Source of the DNA: Neocallimastix lanati (nom. inval.)
Lineage: Eukaryota; Neocallimastigomycota; Neocallimastigomycetes; Neocallimastigales; Neocallimastigaceae
Direction of reading: 5' to 3'
DNA length: 64,000 nt
NCBI GenBank assembly: GCA_016946835.1
Contig: JACVTC010000002.1
Location: forward strand, 2,210,001 to 2,274,000
Of the stretch, positions 12,950 through 26,392 are shown in pieces. Positions within the stretch are counted from its first letter, which is position 1; each line of letters starts with the position of its first letter. Both the position numbers and the translations under genes were made by a program. The notes below the pieces were generated by a model. The model was not told the DNA's origin. It did no database searches and saw nothing but the letters and a program-made list of their open reading frames with translations.

Positions 12950-15070
12950 AATTATTAAATCATTCCATATTTTTACCAGTAATTGGTTTTATTAAAAGAT
13001 GAGTTAACATATTTTCAGTTCTAATATATTTTAATTTTATTTTCTTTCATTTCTTCTTTAATAACTTTATATTTAACATCTATATGTTTACCTCTTCCTT
13101 TTGCATTTTCATCTTCAGCGATTGATAAAAAAATCTTTATTATTAACATTAATTTTAATTTTTGATTTATGTTTAGTAGTTTCTTCGAATTGATTCGTTA
13201 ACCATATTCCTTGTTTAAACTAACAAATTCAGCTTCAGCAGTAGAAAGAATAACATTCTTTTAAATTTGTGATTTCCAAATTATTGGACTTTTTCCCAAC
13301 AAAATAATGTATCCAGTTGAAGATCTTCGTATATCTTCATCATTTGCTAAAAGAGATTGATATTTATTAACATCTATTTTTTCTGAATTTATTTTTTCGT
13401 GATTCAGGATTCTTCTACATGAATATTTTTATGATTCTAGTTATATTAATAATATATTTTTTTAAATATTTTTTTTATATAATCAGTTTGGTTTGTAACC
13501 TTCTTTTGTTTTAAATATATTAATTCCAATAATTTTTTCTACATTTGATTCTTTTGATATTTTCTATTTATTTTTTGAATTATTAATTATATAATTAAAT
13601 ACTTGATTTTCTCCAGCTATTAAAAGTATCATTTATATATATAATGTTAATAGAGCAGTTAATTTATTATTTTTATTATATAAGCCAAAAAGAAATTTAT
13701 CAGTTTTATGTTGTTTCATATTAATACTTTTTAAGAATGAAGAAATTTCTTTATTCCACACTCTTCTAGATTGTCTTAGTCCATATAAAGCTCTATTTTG
13801 TCACTAATCTAGCTTTAAAAGTATCATCATCCTTGACAGTTAATACAGATATATGATCAATAATATTTTTACTTTTTTTAATTATATTTTTGTCAATAAT
13901 TTTCATTACACCTTTTTTGTACATATTTTTTTTAATTCTTTTTCAAATGCATTTTTTCCATTTTTCAGAATTTTTATAATAAATTGCTTCATTATATGTA
14001 CGTTGAATTTTAAAATTTATATTTAATATTTCGCATTTTCTATTATTGAAACTGTTATTATAAAGTTTTTCTTTTCTTGTATTTAATGGTTCAATATCTG
14101 TTTCGTCTAAATTATCATCTACTTGAATTCTTCTTATTCTTTTAATATTATTATTTTCATCATTATTATTATTATGATAATTATTAAAATTGCTATTATA
14201 ATTGTTATAATGATTTGTTATTATTATTAATATTATTATTGTTATTATGTTTATCATAATTAGTTAATTGAATATTATCTATTTCCCCTCAATTGAAGAA
14301 TTATGACAATTGGAAATAAAATCAATAAAGGTAGGAGAATAAAATGAAGTATCTAAAGTGCCAGGAATATTTTCAAGGAAATAAACATCTTTAACATTAA
14401 CGATAGAATTAGTATTTGAATCTAAGACACGATAACTAGAGGAGTTAGGAGAATATCCTAAAAACATTCCGGGTTTAGAATTATTAACAAAATTGTTGCT
14501 TTTATTGTTATTTAAGATAAAAAAGATTTACAACAAAAAACTTTGAGATGAAAAATATTAACAGTTTTTTTTTTTTAAAGAAAACTTCATTTGGAATTGA
14601 ATTTTATAATTATTACCAGGATGAAGGTTAATATTATATAAATGACAGGGCAAAAGGACAGCAAAATCCAAAAATTCTAAAGGCAATTTAGAGGAATATA
14701 ATAATGATTTAGCACAATTGTCAATAGTTTGATTCTGCCGTTTTGCACGACCATTTTTGCTGCTAAATAGCAGGGAGTAGAATGTATAATTTTACTCCCT
14801 TTATTATTTAGGTAATTAATTAAGTTATTATTAATATATTAAGTTCCATTAATGGATTTTAAGGTTTTAATATTTAAATGATAAATGTTATTAATAAATT
14901 TATAAAATTCTCTAAGTTTTTCAGTAACTTCTTCTATATATATATATATATATATTTTTTTATAAAAGATAAATCCAATACTTTCTGGAAAAATCATCAA
15001 GGAGTAGATGAAGTAGAATTTGCTTCAGAAGCATTTTTATGGGAGTTTTTATTTTTATTTTTTTTTTTTT
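12950..15070 (-). pseudogene. Ty1/Copia retrotransposon remnant 1 (integrase, RT/RNase H)
   Basis: Reading the minus strand in pieces gives, in order: DDFSRKYWIYLL (14980-15000, integrase core with one catalytic Asp, interrupted by a TA microsatellite); GRAKRQNQTIDNCAKSLLYS (about 14690-14760, integrase C-terminal core with a changed AER region); FLGYSPNSSSYRVLDSNTN and VKDVYFLE (14467-14340, the segment after integrase); an Asn-rich linker (14257-13943); then NDEDIRRSSTGY, STAEAEFVSL and AKGRGKHIDVKYKVIKEE (about 13420-13060, RNase H). Most of the RT is missing and the frames are broken. Copia domain order (integrase before RT) is respected. Confidence 0.8.
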
Positions 15071-15205
15071 TCGGCATAATTTTAAGCATTAAGTTTTATT
15101 ATAAAGTATTATTTTTATTAATAAAAATTATTCTTATATTTATATTTAAATAGTAATTAATTAGTTTAATAATTATTTTATAGTCTCTTTTATTGAGGTT
15201 CTTAA

Positions 15206-15600
15206 TCTATTAGAACTAGCTCAATCAGATATATATTTATATATATAACATTTATTATCTTTTTTTTTTTATTTATTTAAGAAGAATCCATTGTTTAAAT
15301 ATTTATTATTATATGTAATTTCTATCAATAAAATTTTATAAAGCAAATATGTCTATATAATCTTAATTATTATAAAATTTAACAAAAAAAAAAAAAAAAA
15401 AAAAAAATTATTATTTAGTTTTGTGTAACCTTTTAATAACAGTAATCTAAAGAATTTTCAATTATTTTTATTTATTTATTAATTAATGATATAATATATA
15501 ATAAATAATGATTTTATTTATTAATATTATTTATTACTATTTATTATTATATTATAACATGTAGATATCATTTTAATAATAAATATCATAATAATATGGA
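15206..15600. repeat. LTR-like blocks related to 12472-12830
   Basis: 15212-15382 resembles 12651-12822 (AGAACTAGCTCAATC ... AAATTTAACA), and 15410-15600 resembles 12472-12640 (TTAGTTTTGTGTAAC ...). A poly-A run of about 22 bases separates them. Confidence 0.5.
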
Positions 15601-15879
15601 TTAATAATAATATTGATTAATTATTACAGTAAAACTTTATCTTTTGTGTAATGTTAATGATTCTCATATCAAAAAAAATATTATATAATTTAATATATAT
15701 ATATATTTTTTTATTATGTTTAGAATATATAAAATTTGATTAAAAAAAAATATATATATATTTAGGTATTAATTTTTTTTTTATAACAATAACTTATTTT
15801 TTTAATATATTATTATTATTATTATTATAAACATTATATAATTTAAAACCTCATCAAAGCATTGATAGTAAAATTTTGA

Positions 15880-17150
15880 ATGAAATATTTTTCAATAAAC
15901 CAGTCGATATATCTCATTTTAGGATTTTTAGAGATGTATATTTCATTGAAGAGATGCCTGGTACTATTAACAGTACTTTCTTTAGTTATAAATATATTGA
16001 TTCTATTATCAATTTTAAGGAATCTTAAAATTGAGGGGGAAAATCTTAATTCTTATTCTAAATAATAATAAGTATTCGCAATTAAACAATCCTTCAAATA
16101 ATAACAATAATAATAACAATAATATTAGCTATAAAGTTATAATAATAATAACAGTAATGGCAATTCAAATATTAAAAATGATATTAAGACTAAAAATAAA
16201 AATAATACTTTAAATCAAAATCAATCATCTGATGAAGAAAGTGGATATTCTAGCGAATCCAATGATGTTTCTTTAAATAGAATAAAAATCTAATAAAAAA
16301 AAAAAAAAACATAAAATATAAAATATTAAAACAAAATTTAGTAACTATTCATCAACAGGTAATAAATTCTTCAGAAAAGGAAGATATTGGAGAAATAGGA
16401 ATAAATGAAAGAATTAACAAACATGTGTAGCAATAAAGTAATGGAGGTTGTTGATGACATCCCAAAAAATGCAAATGTAATTAGAATAAAATGAGTTTTT
16501 TTGCCAATAAGGAAAAATGACATAAAAAAAAAAAAAAAAGGCAAGGACTAGTAGCTCTTGGATGCCAGCAAAATATCTGGTGAAGATTTTTATGGAAACG
16601 TATTCACCAACAGTTCAAGCTGTTAGTTTAAGATTAAACTGTTGCTGTTGCTTCTAAAAATGATTGGGCATTAAAACAATTAGATATTAAAAGCTAAAAG
16701 CAGCCTATTTAAATGCTAAATTTAAAAGAAAGAATCTACACTAAAAAATTCCTTATGGAGATAAAAATTATAATAACAATAAATTTTGGTTATTTAAAGA
16801 AGGTACTTTATAATTTGAAATAAGCTGGAAGAGCATGGTATCATGACATATCAATTTATCTATTAAAAAATGGATTCAAAAAAAAAAAATAAAATAAAAT
16901 AAAATAAAACTAATGAATTATCTTTTTTTTTTTTTTTTATTTTTATTAATAAATACAGAAATCAAAATAATTTTGTTTGTTTGCATACATTGTACGTTGA
17001 TACGTTGATGACATTTTAATAGAAAAAAAACTGTGAATACACTAAAAGATAAATATAAAATTTCTAAAAATTTGGATGCAATTAAAATTATTGGTATAAA
17101 ATATTTATAAAAATAAATAAGGTTAATCCATATTGATTATATTAATAGTA
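15880..17150 (+). pseudogene. Ty1/Copia remnant 2 (post-integrase linker and reverse transcriptase)
   Basis: Starts with FRIFRDVYFIEEMPGT (about 15920-15965, same segment as in remnants 1 and 3), then an Asn-rich linker with SSDEESGYSSES. RT blocks follow: EVVDDIPKNANVIRIK, KARTSSS/ALGCQQ (frameshifted), TVAVASKNDWALKQLDIK, AYLNAKFK and KFWLFKEG. Near 16990-17030 the active-site YVDD is disrupted by an 8-bp direct duplication (TACGTTGA repeated), followed by DILIEKK and KYKISKNLDAIKIIGIK. Multiple stops make it inactive. Confidence 0.8.
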
Positions 17151-17449
17151 ATAATGATGAAAATAATTATTTTAGATAAATTTTTAAAATTATTAATATT
17201 TAAAAATTTTATTTTATTCGTAAATATAAAATTTTTTAAAATTTTTATTTATATTTTTATAAATTATTTTTGTTCAAAAACTCATTTTTTGTGATTTTTT
17301 TATCCTTTATGTTTTTATCGTTATTTCTATTAAAAATATCATTATTTTCATTATTTTTGTTATTATCTTATAGAATTTTAATATGGTTTTCATTCGGTGA
17401 CAATTTTATACGTTCTTCAATATTTGAATTATTGAGTATTTCCTCTTGA

Positions 17450-19200
17450 TTTCCAGCTTATTTTTGATCTGATTTTATTTCAATTTTAGATAATTGACTA
17501 TTTTTTATAATTTTGGATTTCATTATTATAATCTTCATTAATTTTATTTTCATAAATTTTACCTACATTAATTTTATCTAAATTAATTTTATCTTCATTA
17601 GTATTTTTGTATTCTAAATTATTATCTAACCTATTTTCATTATTGGATTCATATATTAAATCTCTATTATCTTCAAGAATAATTTTTATTCTGTTTGTTT
17701 TCATTCATTTCAAATTCAGTATGATAAATGGATAGACTAAATTGATATTGTAAGTATTGTCCCTCCTCAATTTGTTTATCTGAAGGATTTGAGGAATGAC
17801 AGAAAAGGATGTACTGTGTGAGCCTAATGTACTTTCATTGAAGTATACATCATGAACGATAATTATTGATTTTGAAGTAATGTTGAGAAACCGATAACCA
17901 AGAGAGTCGGAAAAATATCCTAAGAAAATGCCTGATTTTGTATTATTTTCAAAAATTTTCCTGTTTGTATCTATTAAGAAAAAAAAATACTTTGTATTCA
18001 AAACTTTAAGTTTAGATATATCAATTTTTCTTATTGAAAAATACTTTGTTAGGAATTTTAAAATAAATTCATTGATGCGGATTTAAATTGCACAACCTAC
18101 ACGTACATTTAATAGCTTCATCCAACAAAATAGGAGATCAATATCAATATTATTTATATTATAATTTATACCATTTATTGAGATTGTATTTTAAGTAAAA
18201 AAAGGTTTTCATCATTTGTATAGATAGTAGTAATTAGTTTATTATTTTTAAATATTTGGAGTCTTTCTTTATTGTTGTACATTTTCATAACTAATTTAAA
18301 GCACTTTTTTTTTTTAAATAGGTAATGAGTAGAAATTAAATTATTTTGTATGTTTGGATCATAAAGCACTTCTCTGATAGCAAAGTTATTAATTTTATAT
18401 ATTCCTTTGTGTATATCTTTTTTTGTAAATTCTATCGATTTTATTCATTTTGGTATATAATCCCTCTATTAGAAACTTCTTCAATGTTTGATAGTGTTTT
18501 TATATTTTTGGATAAGTTAATATTTGTTCCACTGTGGATAAACATGTAATTACGACTTTATATAATTTCTCTAAAGAATATAAAATTTATGTTTCTTCAC
18601 TCAATTCTGATTTTATATTTTAATTTTGTTTCATTATTATATTTTGTAATAAACAAGCTAGGATTATTTAAATATATCATTACATCATTCTCAATTTTTA
18701 ATTTCATTATTTTCAATGTCTAGATAAGCCCATTTCTGAAAATCTTTCTTTTAAATCTTTCTTTCAATTCATTTATCATTAAATATGCACTTGTGCAATT
18801 ATTTAATAGACTTTTTGTATATTCGTCGAGACTGTTCAATGTTATAATCCTGACGATACTATTATGCTTTAAATATTTTTTTTATTGGTGTTTATATCTT
18901 TAATATTCTTTGATATATAATTACTTAATTATTCAGAATCAAGAAAATAATTTCAAATCTGAATACCATTTGTGAAAGTTTTTATTTGTAATTTAGAAAT
19001 TTGAATATGAAAAATTTATTAATTGTATTCATTTGAATATTTGGAGGTTCTGCTTTAATAGGAACATCATTCATCGTTATGCTTGATATATTTGTTGCCT
19101 TTGTTTTCTTTGTTGTGTATGCTGAAGTTTATTGAAGAACTTCCTGTAGTTATTGAATTTTCTGATTTAGTTATTTTAATGTGAAGGTTAATATTTCCTT
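17450..19200 (-). pseudogene. Ty1/Copia remnant 3 (gag, protease region, post-integrase segment)
   Basis: From right to left: gag-like SLDEYTKSLLNNCTSAYLMI and NELKERFK (about 18750-18850); protease-to-pre-integrase segment YDPNIQNNLISTHYLFKKKK (18369-18300) with NLFLLKIQ; then directly the segment after integrase with SGIFLGYFSDSLGYRFL and IIIVHDVYFNE (17965-17830); and an Asp/Asn-rich linker to about 17498. The integrase core is deleted between 18170 and 18000. Stops and frameshifts throughout. Confidence 0.75.
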
Positions 19201-19309
19201 TATTTTAATATTTAATGAATATTTACTATTTAATATATTGAATTTTGATATTAACAATCATTAATGAACTATTGAGTCAGTGAAACTCTCAATCTGTTGA
19301 ACATAACCC

Positions 19310-19580
19310 TTAAAATAAGAAATGATATTTATATTTTTATTTTGTGCTTATATACATATTTTATTGCTTTTTGGATTAAGAAAAACCAATTCATTTAAGA
19401 ATATACCATTACATGTTATTTATAATCAATTTCTATAATAGTATAACATTGTTGATAATATTTAACGTCAAAGTGCATGATACTTTCAAATAAAAATATT
19501 TTACCCTTATTGATGTAGTATAATATACAATGAAATAATAACCTAATTTCGATATTTAACAATATTTAATTTATTTATAT

Positions 19581-19617
<37 letters not shown>

Positions 19618-19660
19618 AAATTTCCTTAAATTTTGTTTAAAAAAAGAAAATTTTATTTAA
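19310..19660. other. LTR-like debris and poly-T
   Basis: 19320-19440 shows weak resemblance to the Copia LTR blocks (TTTAAGAA ... ACATGTTATTTATA). A poly-T run lies at about 19587-19616. No gene seen. Confidence 0.4.
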
Positions 19661-19731
19661 AAAAAGATAAAATAAAATAAAATAAATAGTTGAAATATAA
19701 AACAGATTGAATAAAATAAAATAAAATAAAA
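19660..19731 (+). repeat. Single partial unit of the pentamer minisatellite family
   Basis: AAAAT pentamers flank a shortened core (AAATAGTTGAAATATAAAAC then AGATTGAATAAAAT). It shows the core is dispersed as single units as well as arrays. Confidence 0.75.
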
Positions 19732-19860
19732 TTCTAAAAAAAAATTATATATATTATATATATAAATTCTATATTTACATTATAATAATCACATTTTTAT
19801 TTATATTTTTATAATAAATATGAAAAAAATTACGATTCAAGTAATTTAAATATCGATAAC

Positions 19861-20910
19861 TTAAAGTGATGAATTGAGATTTATAAGACTATACTCATAA
19901 ATATTTTTGGAACTTGACTTTGGTACTGATTTCATGGACGTTTTCATGTCCACAGTATCCATTAGAAGTGACCCTATTGATTCAACAAAAGTACTCTCAA
20001 AATAGTTTAGACCAAAAAAATGAATCAACATATTCCATTCCTGAAATTGAATGAAATATATAGTCTTGCTCATTCTTATTCTTATCTGAATGCTTATGAT
20101 CAAATTTATTTATAAAAAACAATCGATACGACTTTAATCATATTAATCTATTCTGTCATTACACTTTCAAATGCTATTATTACCAAGAAGTTCATCATTA
20201 GTAGAATTAGAACAACAATCACGACTTGACAAATTATAGACAATGAAAATTGTTAATTACATTTTTACCTTTAAGATTATTTTCTAATCATTCATTCATT
20301 TTTTTTTTTAATATTTTTTAATTTTTTTTTTTATTCTTGTTGTAATATTATTTTAAACCAAATTGAATAGAATTAAAAAATTCTTATATATTTTATTTTC
20401 AACTTTAGTATCAACCGCATAATCAGAAATTCATTTAATGGCAACATCAGCTTTATCAGTGTAATAAAAATTAATGAAAATTCTATCACTAGCGAAAAGT
20501 ATTTTCTGTATGAAAGAATTAAGAACCTACAGGAACATCACCTGTAGTATTAATTGAATTGGTATTGTCAACTAACAGATTGGTATCATCATTAGGAGTA
20601 TTGTCAACAATATTGTCAGTTGTATTATAAGTAATCATGTCAATAGTATTATTAGTAATATTGTCAATAGAATCAGTAAAATTTCCATTAGTATTACCAG
20701 TATAAGTATTAATATTACTAACAGTAACTGTAGTTATAGTATTATCTTTATGTTTTTTGGTTTTAGTTTTATTCATTTTTATTATTCAAATCATTTTTTG
20801 TACTCCTAATTCAAAACATTTTCTCATTACCATATTAATTATCATATACAGTATTACCAGTTGAAACAATTCCACACCATTTTCCATTTTTTCTATTCTC
20901 CATTATTCAT
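19861..20910 (-). pseudogene. Unrecognised degenerate coding-like region
   Basis: The base composition is less extreme than its surroundings and several minus-strand stretches look translated, but in different frames and broken by stops. They are WCGIVSTGNTVYDN (about 20850-20890), a Thr/Asn/Asp-rich stretch (20776-20519), FASDRIFINFYYTDKADVAI followed by a stop (about 20495-20420), and a Ser/Lys-rich stretch ending at 19861. No family can be assigned. It may be a dead host gene with introns or another transposon fragment. Confidence 0.3.
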
Positions 20911-22550
20911 TCTTATCTGTAAACATCAACTCTATATATATATATATATTTACATAATTCTATGTGCTTTTTTTATAATTTATTTTATTCATAAAATATT
21001 ACTTTTATTGCATACATTTTATTAATAAATAGAAGAAAATATTCTCTTCGTATTCTTAATAAAATATATATATTCATTAAATTTACTTTAATATAATGTG
21101 TATGAAATTCAAAAATATAAGATAATTAACTAATAATTTATAATTTAATAATTTATTTTTAATTCTATTTAAAAAACATATGCAAGTAATCACAAAGAAA
21201 ATAATTATAAAAAGAGAAATAACAACAAAAAATTGAATATATTAAATTAAATAAATATTATTAATTGGTTTTTACTCTACTAAAATTTTTAATAAATTAC
21301 TAGAAATTTCATATTGTTTAATGTATACACTCAAAAAAGGACTATATATTAATAATATCCATTAAATCTATAAATAAACATGAATTATTATCATAAATGA
21401 ATGTTTTTAAACCGAACTTTACTTTTTTCTTGGAAAAAGAGTGTAATTGAAATTATCTTATAGTAGTTAATGATATAAATTTAATATATAAATTATTTTT
21501 ATTAAATAAATTAATTTTTGATAATATAAAAAAAAAAAAAAAAAAAATATATATTAAATAAATAATAACTAATAACTAATAACTAATAAATAATAAATTT
21601 ATATATAAATTAAATGAACATTCAGAAATTTTAAAAATTTATTTTATTATTATATTTTTATAGGTAAATATAAATTGAATTATATATTTATGAATAAAAA
21701 TAATATATTAACATATTTTGAAAGAATTCTTTAGTAATAATTTTTTATAAAATTAAAGTTCTTACTTTGAATTAATTTATTATTAGTTAATTATTAAACT
21801 GATTGATACAGAAGAGATAATATATAAATATATATATATATAAAATAAATCTATAATTTTATAAATCTTAATAAAATGATATAGAGATATAATCTTTTTT
21901 TATTAAGATTATATTAACACATTAATATCTATAAATATATACTAAATGTATATTAATACTATTATAATATATTTTATTTAAAATTTTAAAATCCAAAAAG
22001 GATTAACTTAAAATATATATATATATTTCAGATCAATTATTAATTATAATATATAAATATGTGAAATTGTTTTACAATAATGAATTAAATAATATAAGTA
22101 TACAATATTAGTACAATAACTAATATTATATATAAAAATACTTAATAATTCACTTATTAAGAATATTCTTAACATTATTACAATGAGTATCATAACCTCA
22201 AATTATTTAATAATAATTAATATTTATTATTTATTATTTATATATAAATAATAAATACTAAATATTCAATCGTAGTTCATATCAAATCAGAATCACAATT
22301 CAGAGATGTAAAATGATATATGAATGATAAATAAATAATAAATATAAACAAAAATGATATAAAATTCATATACAATAATTTAAAAAAATATTTTTTTTTT
22401 TTTTTCTACTTCAAAATAAAAATACTGTTAATGTTATGTTATTTTTGGTGGTAAAATTCTAATAATTTTAAATATATTTTAAACTTTTTTTATTTTGTAA
22501 TTTTTTTTTATGTTATTTTAATAGATTTTTATAGTTTAAAAAAAAATAAG

Positions 22551-22585
<35 letters not shown>

Positions 22586-23261
22586 ATATTATAAAAAAAT
22601 TTCTACCATTTTTGGCTGTAAAAATTAAACCTTAAAATCAGTATAAAAATTTTTTTTTTGCTTTTTTGTTTTTTAATTCATAATATTATACCTTAACAAA
22701 GAATATTAATACTTTTCTTTAAAAATATAACATAATATATATTTTAATTATTATCTAATATAAATTTATAAATCGTAACATTTTTATTTAATTATCAATC
22801 AATATCTATTATAATGAAATAATTAATATTATTAATATACATTAAAAAATTTTGATAAAATTGGTACAATGAGATTTTTTATTGTTAAATACAAACTATA
22901 AAAAAAATAAATAAAATATATATATATATATATATATAATAAATTAATTACTTTTTTATTTGATAAATATATTTAAAAGTTTTTGACTTTAATTAATACG
23001 TTATTTTTTATTTTTTATTTGCTAAATTAACTATAATATAATGGATATTAGAAAAAAAAATAAATAAGAAAAAAAAAATTATATATAAATGTTCTTCTAG
23101 AAGTTAATACTTTTTCCAACACCAGTACCAATAATTTAAATTATAATAATATTTACTATTACTTTTTTTTCCTATACTTTTTTTTTTCTATATACAGTTA
23201 CAATTTATAAATATATATATTGCATTTCATCTTAAGAGATTAAATAGTTAAATAAAAGTAA

Positions 23262-23395
23262 CATTACTTTTAACTCTACATTTTTAATCATTTAAAATTA
23301 AAGTAAAAATTACTTTTAACTCTGCATTTTTAATCATTTAAAATTAAAGTAAAAATTACTTTTAACTCTGCATTTTTAATCATTTAAAATTAAAG
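23262..23395. repeat. 46-bp tandem repeat, three copies
   Basis: AACTCTGCATTTTTAATC-type units start at 23272, 23318 and 23364, an exact 46-bp period with one substitution between the first and later copies. Confidence 0.85.
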
Positions 23396-23929
23396 TTTTT
23401 ACAATATCTTTAATATTAATCAAAAAAAAAATATATATATATTATTATAGTAAATAATTTATAATTAAAATATAACTTCGTAGAATTTAATTTGTTTATA
23501 AAAAAAAAATTTTTTTTAATGTATTATTTTGGTAAAGATAAATAATATATTAAAACTATTATTTTTTTCTAAAAAATTTTAAATTATATTATAATATCTA
23601 TATTTATTATTATTTATTATATTTAATAATTTTAAAGATTTTAAAGAAAATCTTTAAAAATAAATTAAATATTATAATGAAATATATTGGATTATATGTA
23701 AAATTGATCTTCTATTATAAGAGAATACATTTCAATAGAATTATTATTTAAATAAGTAATATATAAATTATAATATTTTATCAAATATAGAAAAGTAGTC
23801 AAAAAAACTACTAGTAATATTTATAATAATATATTCTAATTATAATTTAATATTTTTACCAATGATAGATAATTTTAGTAAATAATAATATATAAATAAT
23901 TAAATAATAATAATTTAATACAATTTAAT

Positions 23930-24372
23930 ATTATTTATTATTTATTATTTATTATTTATTATTTATTATTAAATTATTTATTATTATTTATTATTTATTA
24001 TTATTTATTATTAATTATTTAATTATTTATTATTTAATTATTTACTATTTATTATTTATTATTTATTATTTAATTATTTATTATTTATTATTATTTATTA
24101 TTTATTATTAATTATTTAATTATTTATTATTTAATTATTTACTATTTATTATTTATTATTTATTATTTAATTATTTATTATTTATTATTATTTATTATTT
24201 ATTATTTATTATTTATTATTTATTATTTATTATTTATTATTTATTATTAATTATTTTATTATTGATTATTATTTATTATTTATTATTTATTATTTATTAT
24301 TTATTATTTAATTATTTATTATTTAATTATTTATTATTTATTATTTATTATTTATTATTTATTATTTATTTA
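23930..24372. repeat. (TTATTATTTA)n simple-sequence array
   Basis: About 440 bases of TTATT/TTATTTA permutations, including a near-duplicate of about 110 bases (around 24000-24060 and 24105-24165). Confidence 0.85.
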
Positions 24373-25148
24373 TCATTATTTAGCAATCAAATATAATTAT
24401 ATTAAATAATTATTTCAATTTGTAAATAATATATTAATAAAATAAAATTTTATTATTTCTGTATATATTAAAATAGATAAAGAAATATCAATGTAAATCA
24501 AATCTTTATTTAAAATTTCATTAATATATGATTTTTACATAATAAGCAAATACATTGTTTATATATATATATTTTGATATATGTCATTGTTAATCAAAAT
24601 ATTTAAAATATTATTTATCCTAAAAATATAATATATTTAATATATTGAACCATAATAAATATTAGTATCTAATAAAAAAAAAATAATTTTAAAAATAAAT
24701 TATCTTTATTTTTTTAATTCTATTATTAAAGACTTTTTATGATTATTATTATTGTTATTATTTTAATACATATAAAAATAATAATTAATTTCTAATTAAT
24801 AACAAATAAAAAACTTTTTACTTTTTTTGTTTTCATTAAAAATTCCTTAAAAAGAATAATTATTACATAAATAGGAAAAGAAAAGTATAAAAGCATTCAA
24901 TCATTACCTATAAAGATTTTTTTTTTTTTTAATATTTAAAATTTATAGACATATATTTTATTTTTATATATTAATTTAAGGAATTATAATTGTAATTATA
25001 TAAATATTCTTATTTGAAAATTTTTGAAAAAAATTTTTTTAAAAAAACAAAAAAAAAAAAGATAGCAAAAAAATTAGAATTTTTAAAACTTAATCAAAAA
25101 CTTAATTAAAATTTAAACTTATATTCCATATAAAAGTAAAAATAGCAA

Positions 25149-25553
25149 ATGAAGTCACATTTTTTCTTGTTATTTATTTTAATAGTTAATTGTGTTTTGG
25201 CAAAATACTATTCTTACAGTTCAACCTTCTATGGTTGTCCAAGTGAATGTGCTACACAAGAAAATCCAAGATGTGAAAGAGGTATACCTAGTAATAATCT
25301 TTTTATTGCTTTGGTAAATATAGTATAATACATAAATAAATAAATATTAAAAATTAAAATAACTTTAAAAAAAAAAAAAAAGAAAGAAAGAAAGAAAGAA
25401 AATAATAATATATTTTTAATTATATAATCTGCTTTAATTAGCACCCAATCTATTTTAAAGAAAAAGAGAATGGAAATTTTAAATACTGTGATAAGTATGC
25501 CATTGTAATGCCTCTTAATTACGAAAAGGCTCTTGGCTCATATAAGATAGGTA

Positions 25554-25597
<44 letters not shown>

Positions 25598-26121
25598 AAT
25601 TAAATAATTTTTTTTTAGTATAAAATATTTCAACAAAATTAATATTATATTATTTATCAATAAAAAAAAAAAAAATAAAAAAATAAGTTAAAGGCAAAGT
25701 CGTTGATGAATGTGGATCCTGTGGTGAAACACAAATTGATTTAAGTCAAACACTTTTCGAAAAAATTGCAAAAAAAAGCACTGGTGTTATTCAAATTGCA
25801 TGGTCAATTATTTCTGATACTGGTGAAACATATGTTAATACTAAGTATGACAACAACTTTTTAGAAAACCTTTCAGAAAAAACTGGTGTCAGTAAATCAA
25901 AAATTATTGAAAGTTATAATGAAGTTGCCAATTATATGGCTGTTAATGATATTACTGAAATAAAAGAATGGCCATGGGAATACGTTGAAAAATTAGGTAA
26001 TAAAAAAACTACTAAAACAATAGCATCTACATCTTCTACTACAACTACTACAAAACCAAAACAAACAACGACAACTACTACTACAACTACTCCAAAACCA
26101 AAGCAGACAACAACAACAGCA

Positions 26122-26176
<55 letters not shown>

Positions 26177-26349
26177 CAAAACCAAAGCAAACAACAACAA
26201 CAACTACTACTACTACTATTACAACTATTCCAAAACCAAAACAAACAACAACAACTATCTCTTCTATTACAACTACTACAAAACCAAAACAAACAACGAC
26301 AACTACTACTACAACTACTCCAAAACCAAAGCAGACAACAACAACAGCA

Positions 26350-26392
<43 letters not shown>

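Larger units (their letters stand above)
20911..25148. other. Gene-poor AT-rich region
   Basis: No gene seen. Contains poly-A near 22553-22582, (AT)n near 22918-22938 and the tandem repeats listed separately. The last ~200 bases before 25149 should hold the promoter of the barrel-protein gene; A- and T-runs are visible but no defined element. Confidence 0.55.

Noticed and set aside
15880-16213. Two short plus-strand frames as independent hydrophobic proteins
   Set aside because: Read in the neighbouring frame the same DNA encodes Copia FRDVYFIEEMPGT and the Asn-rich linker; the listed frames are shifted.
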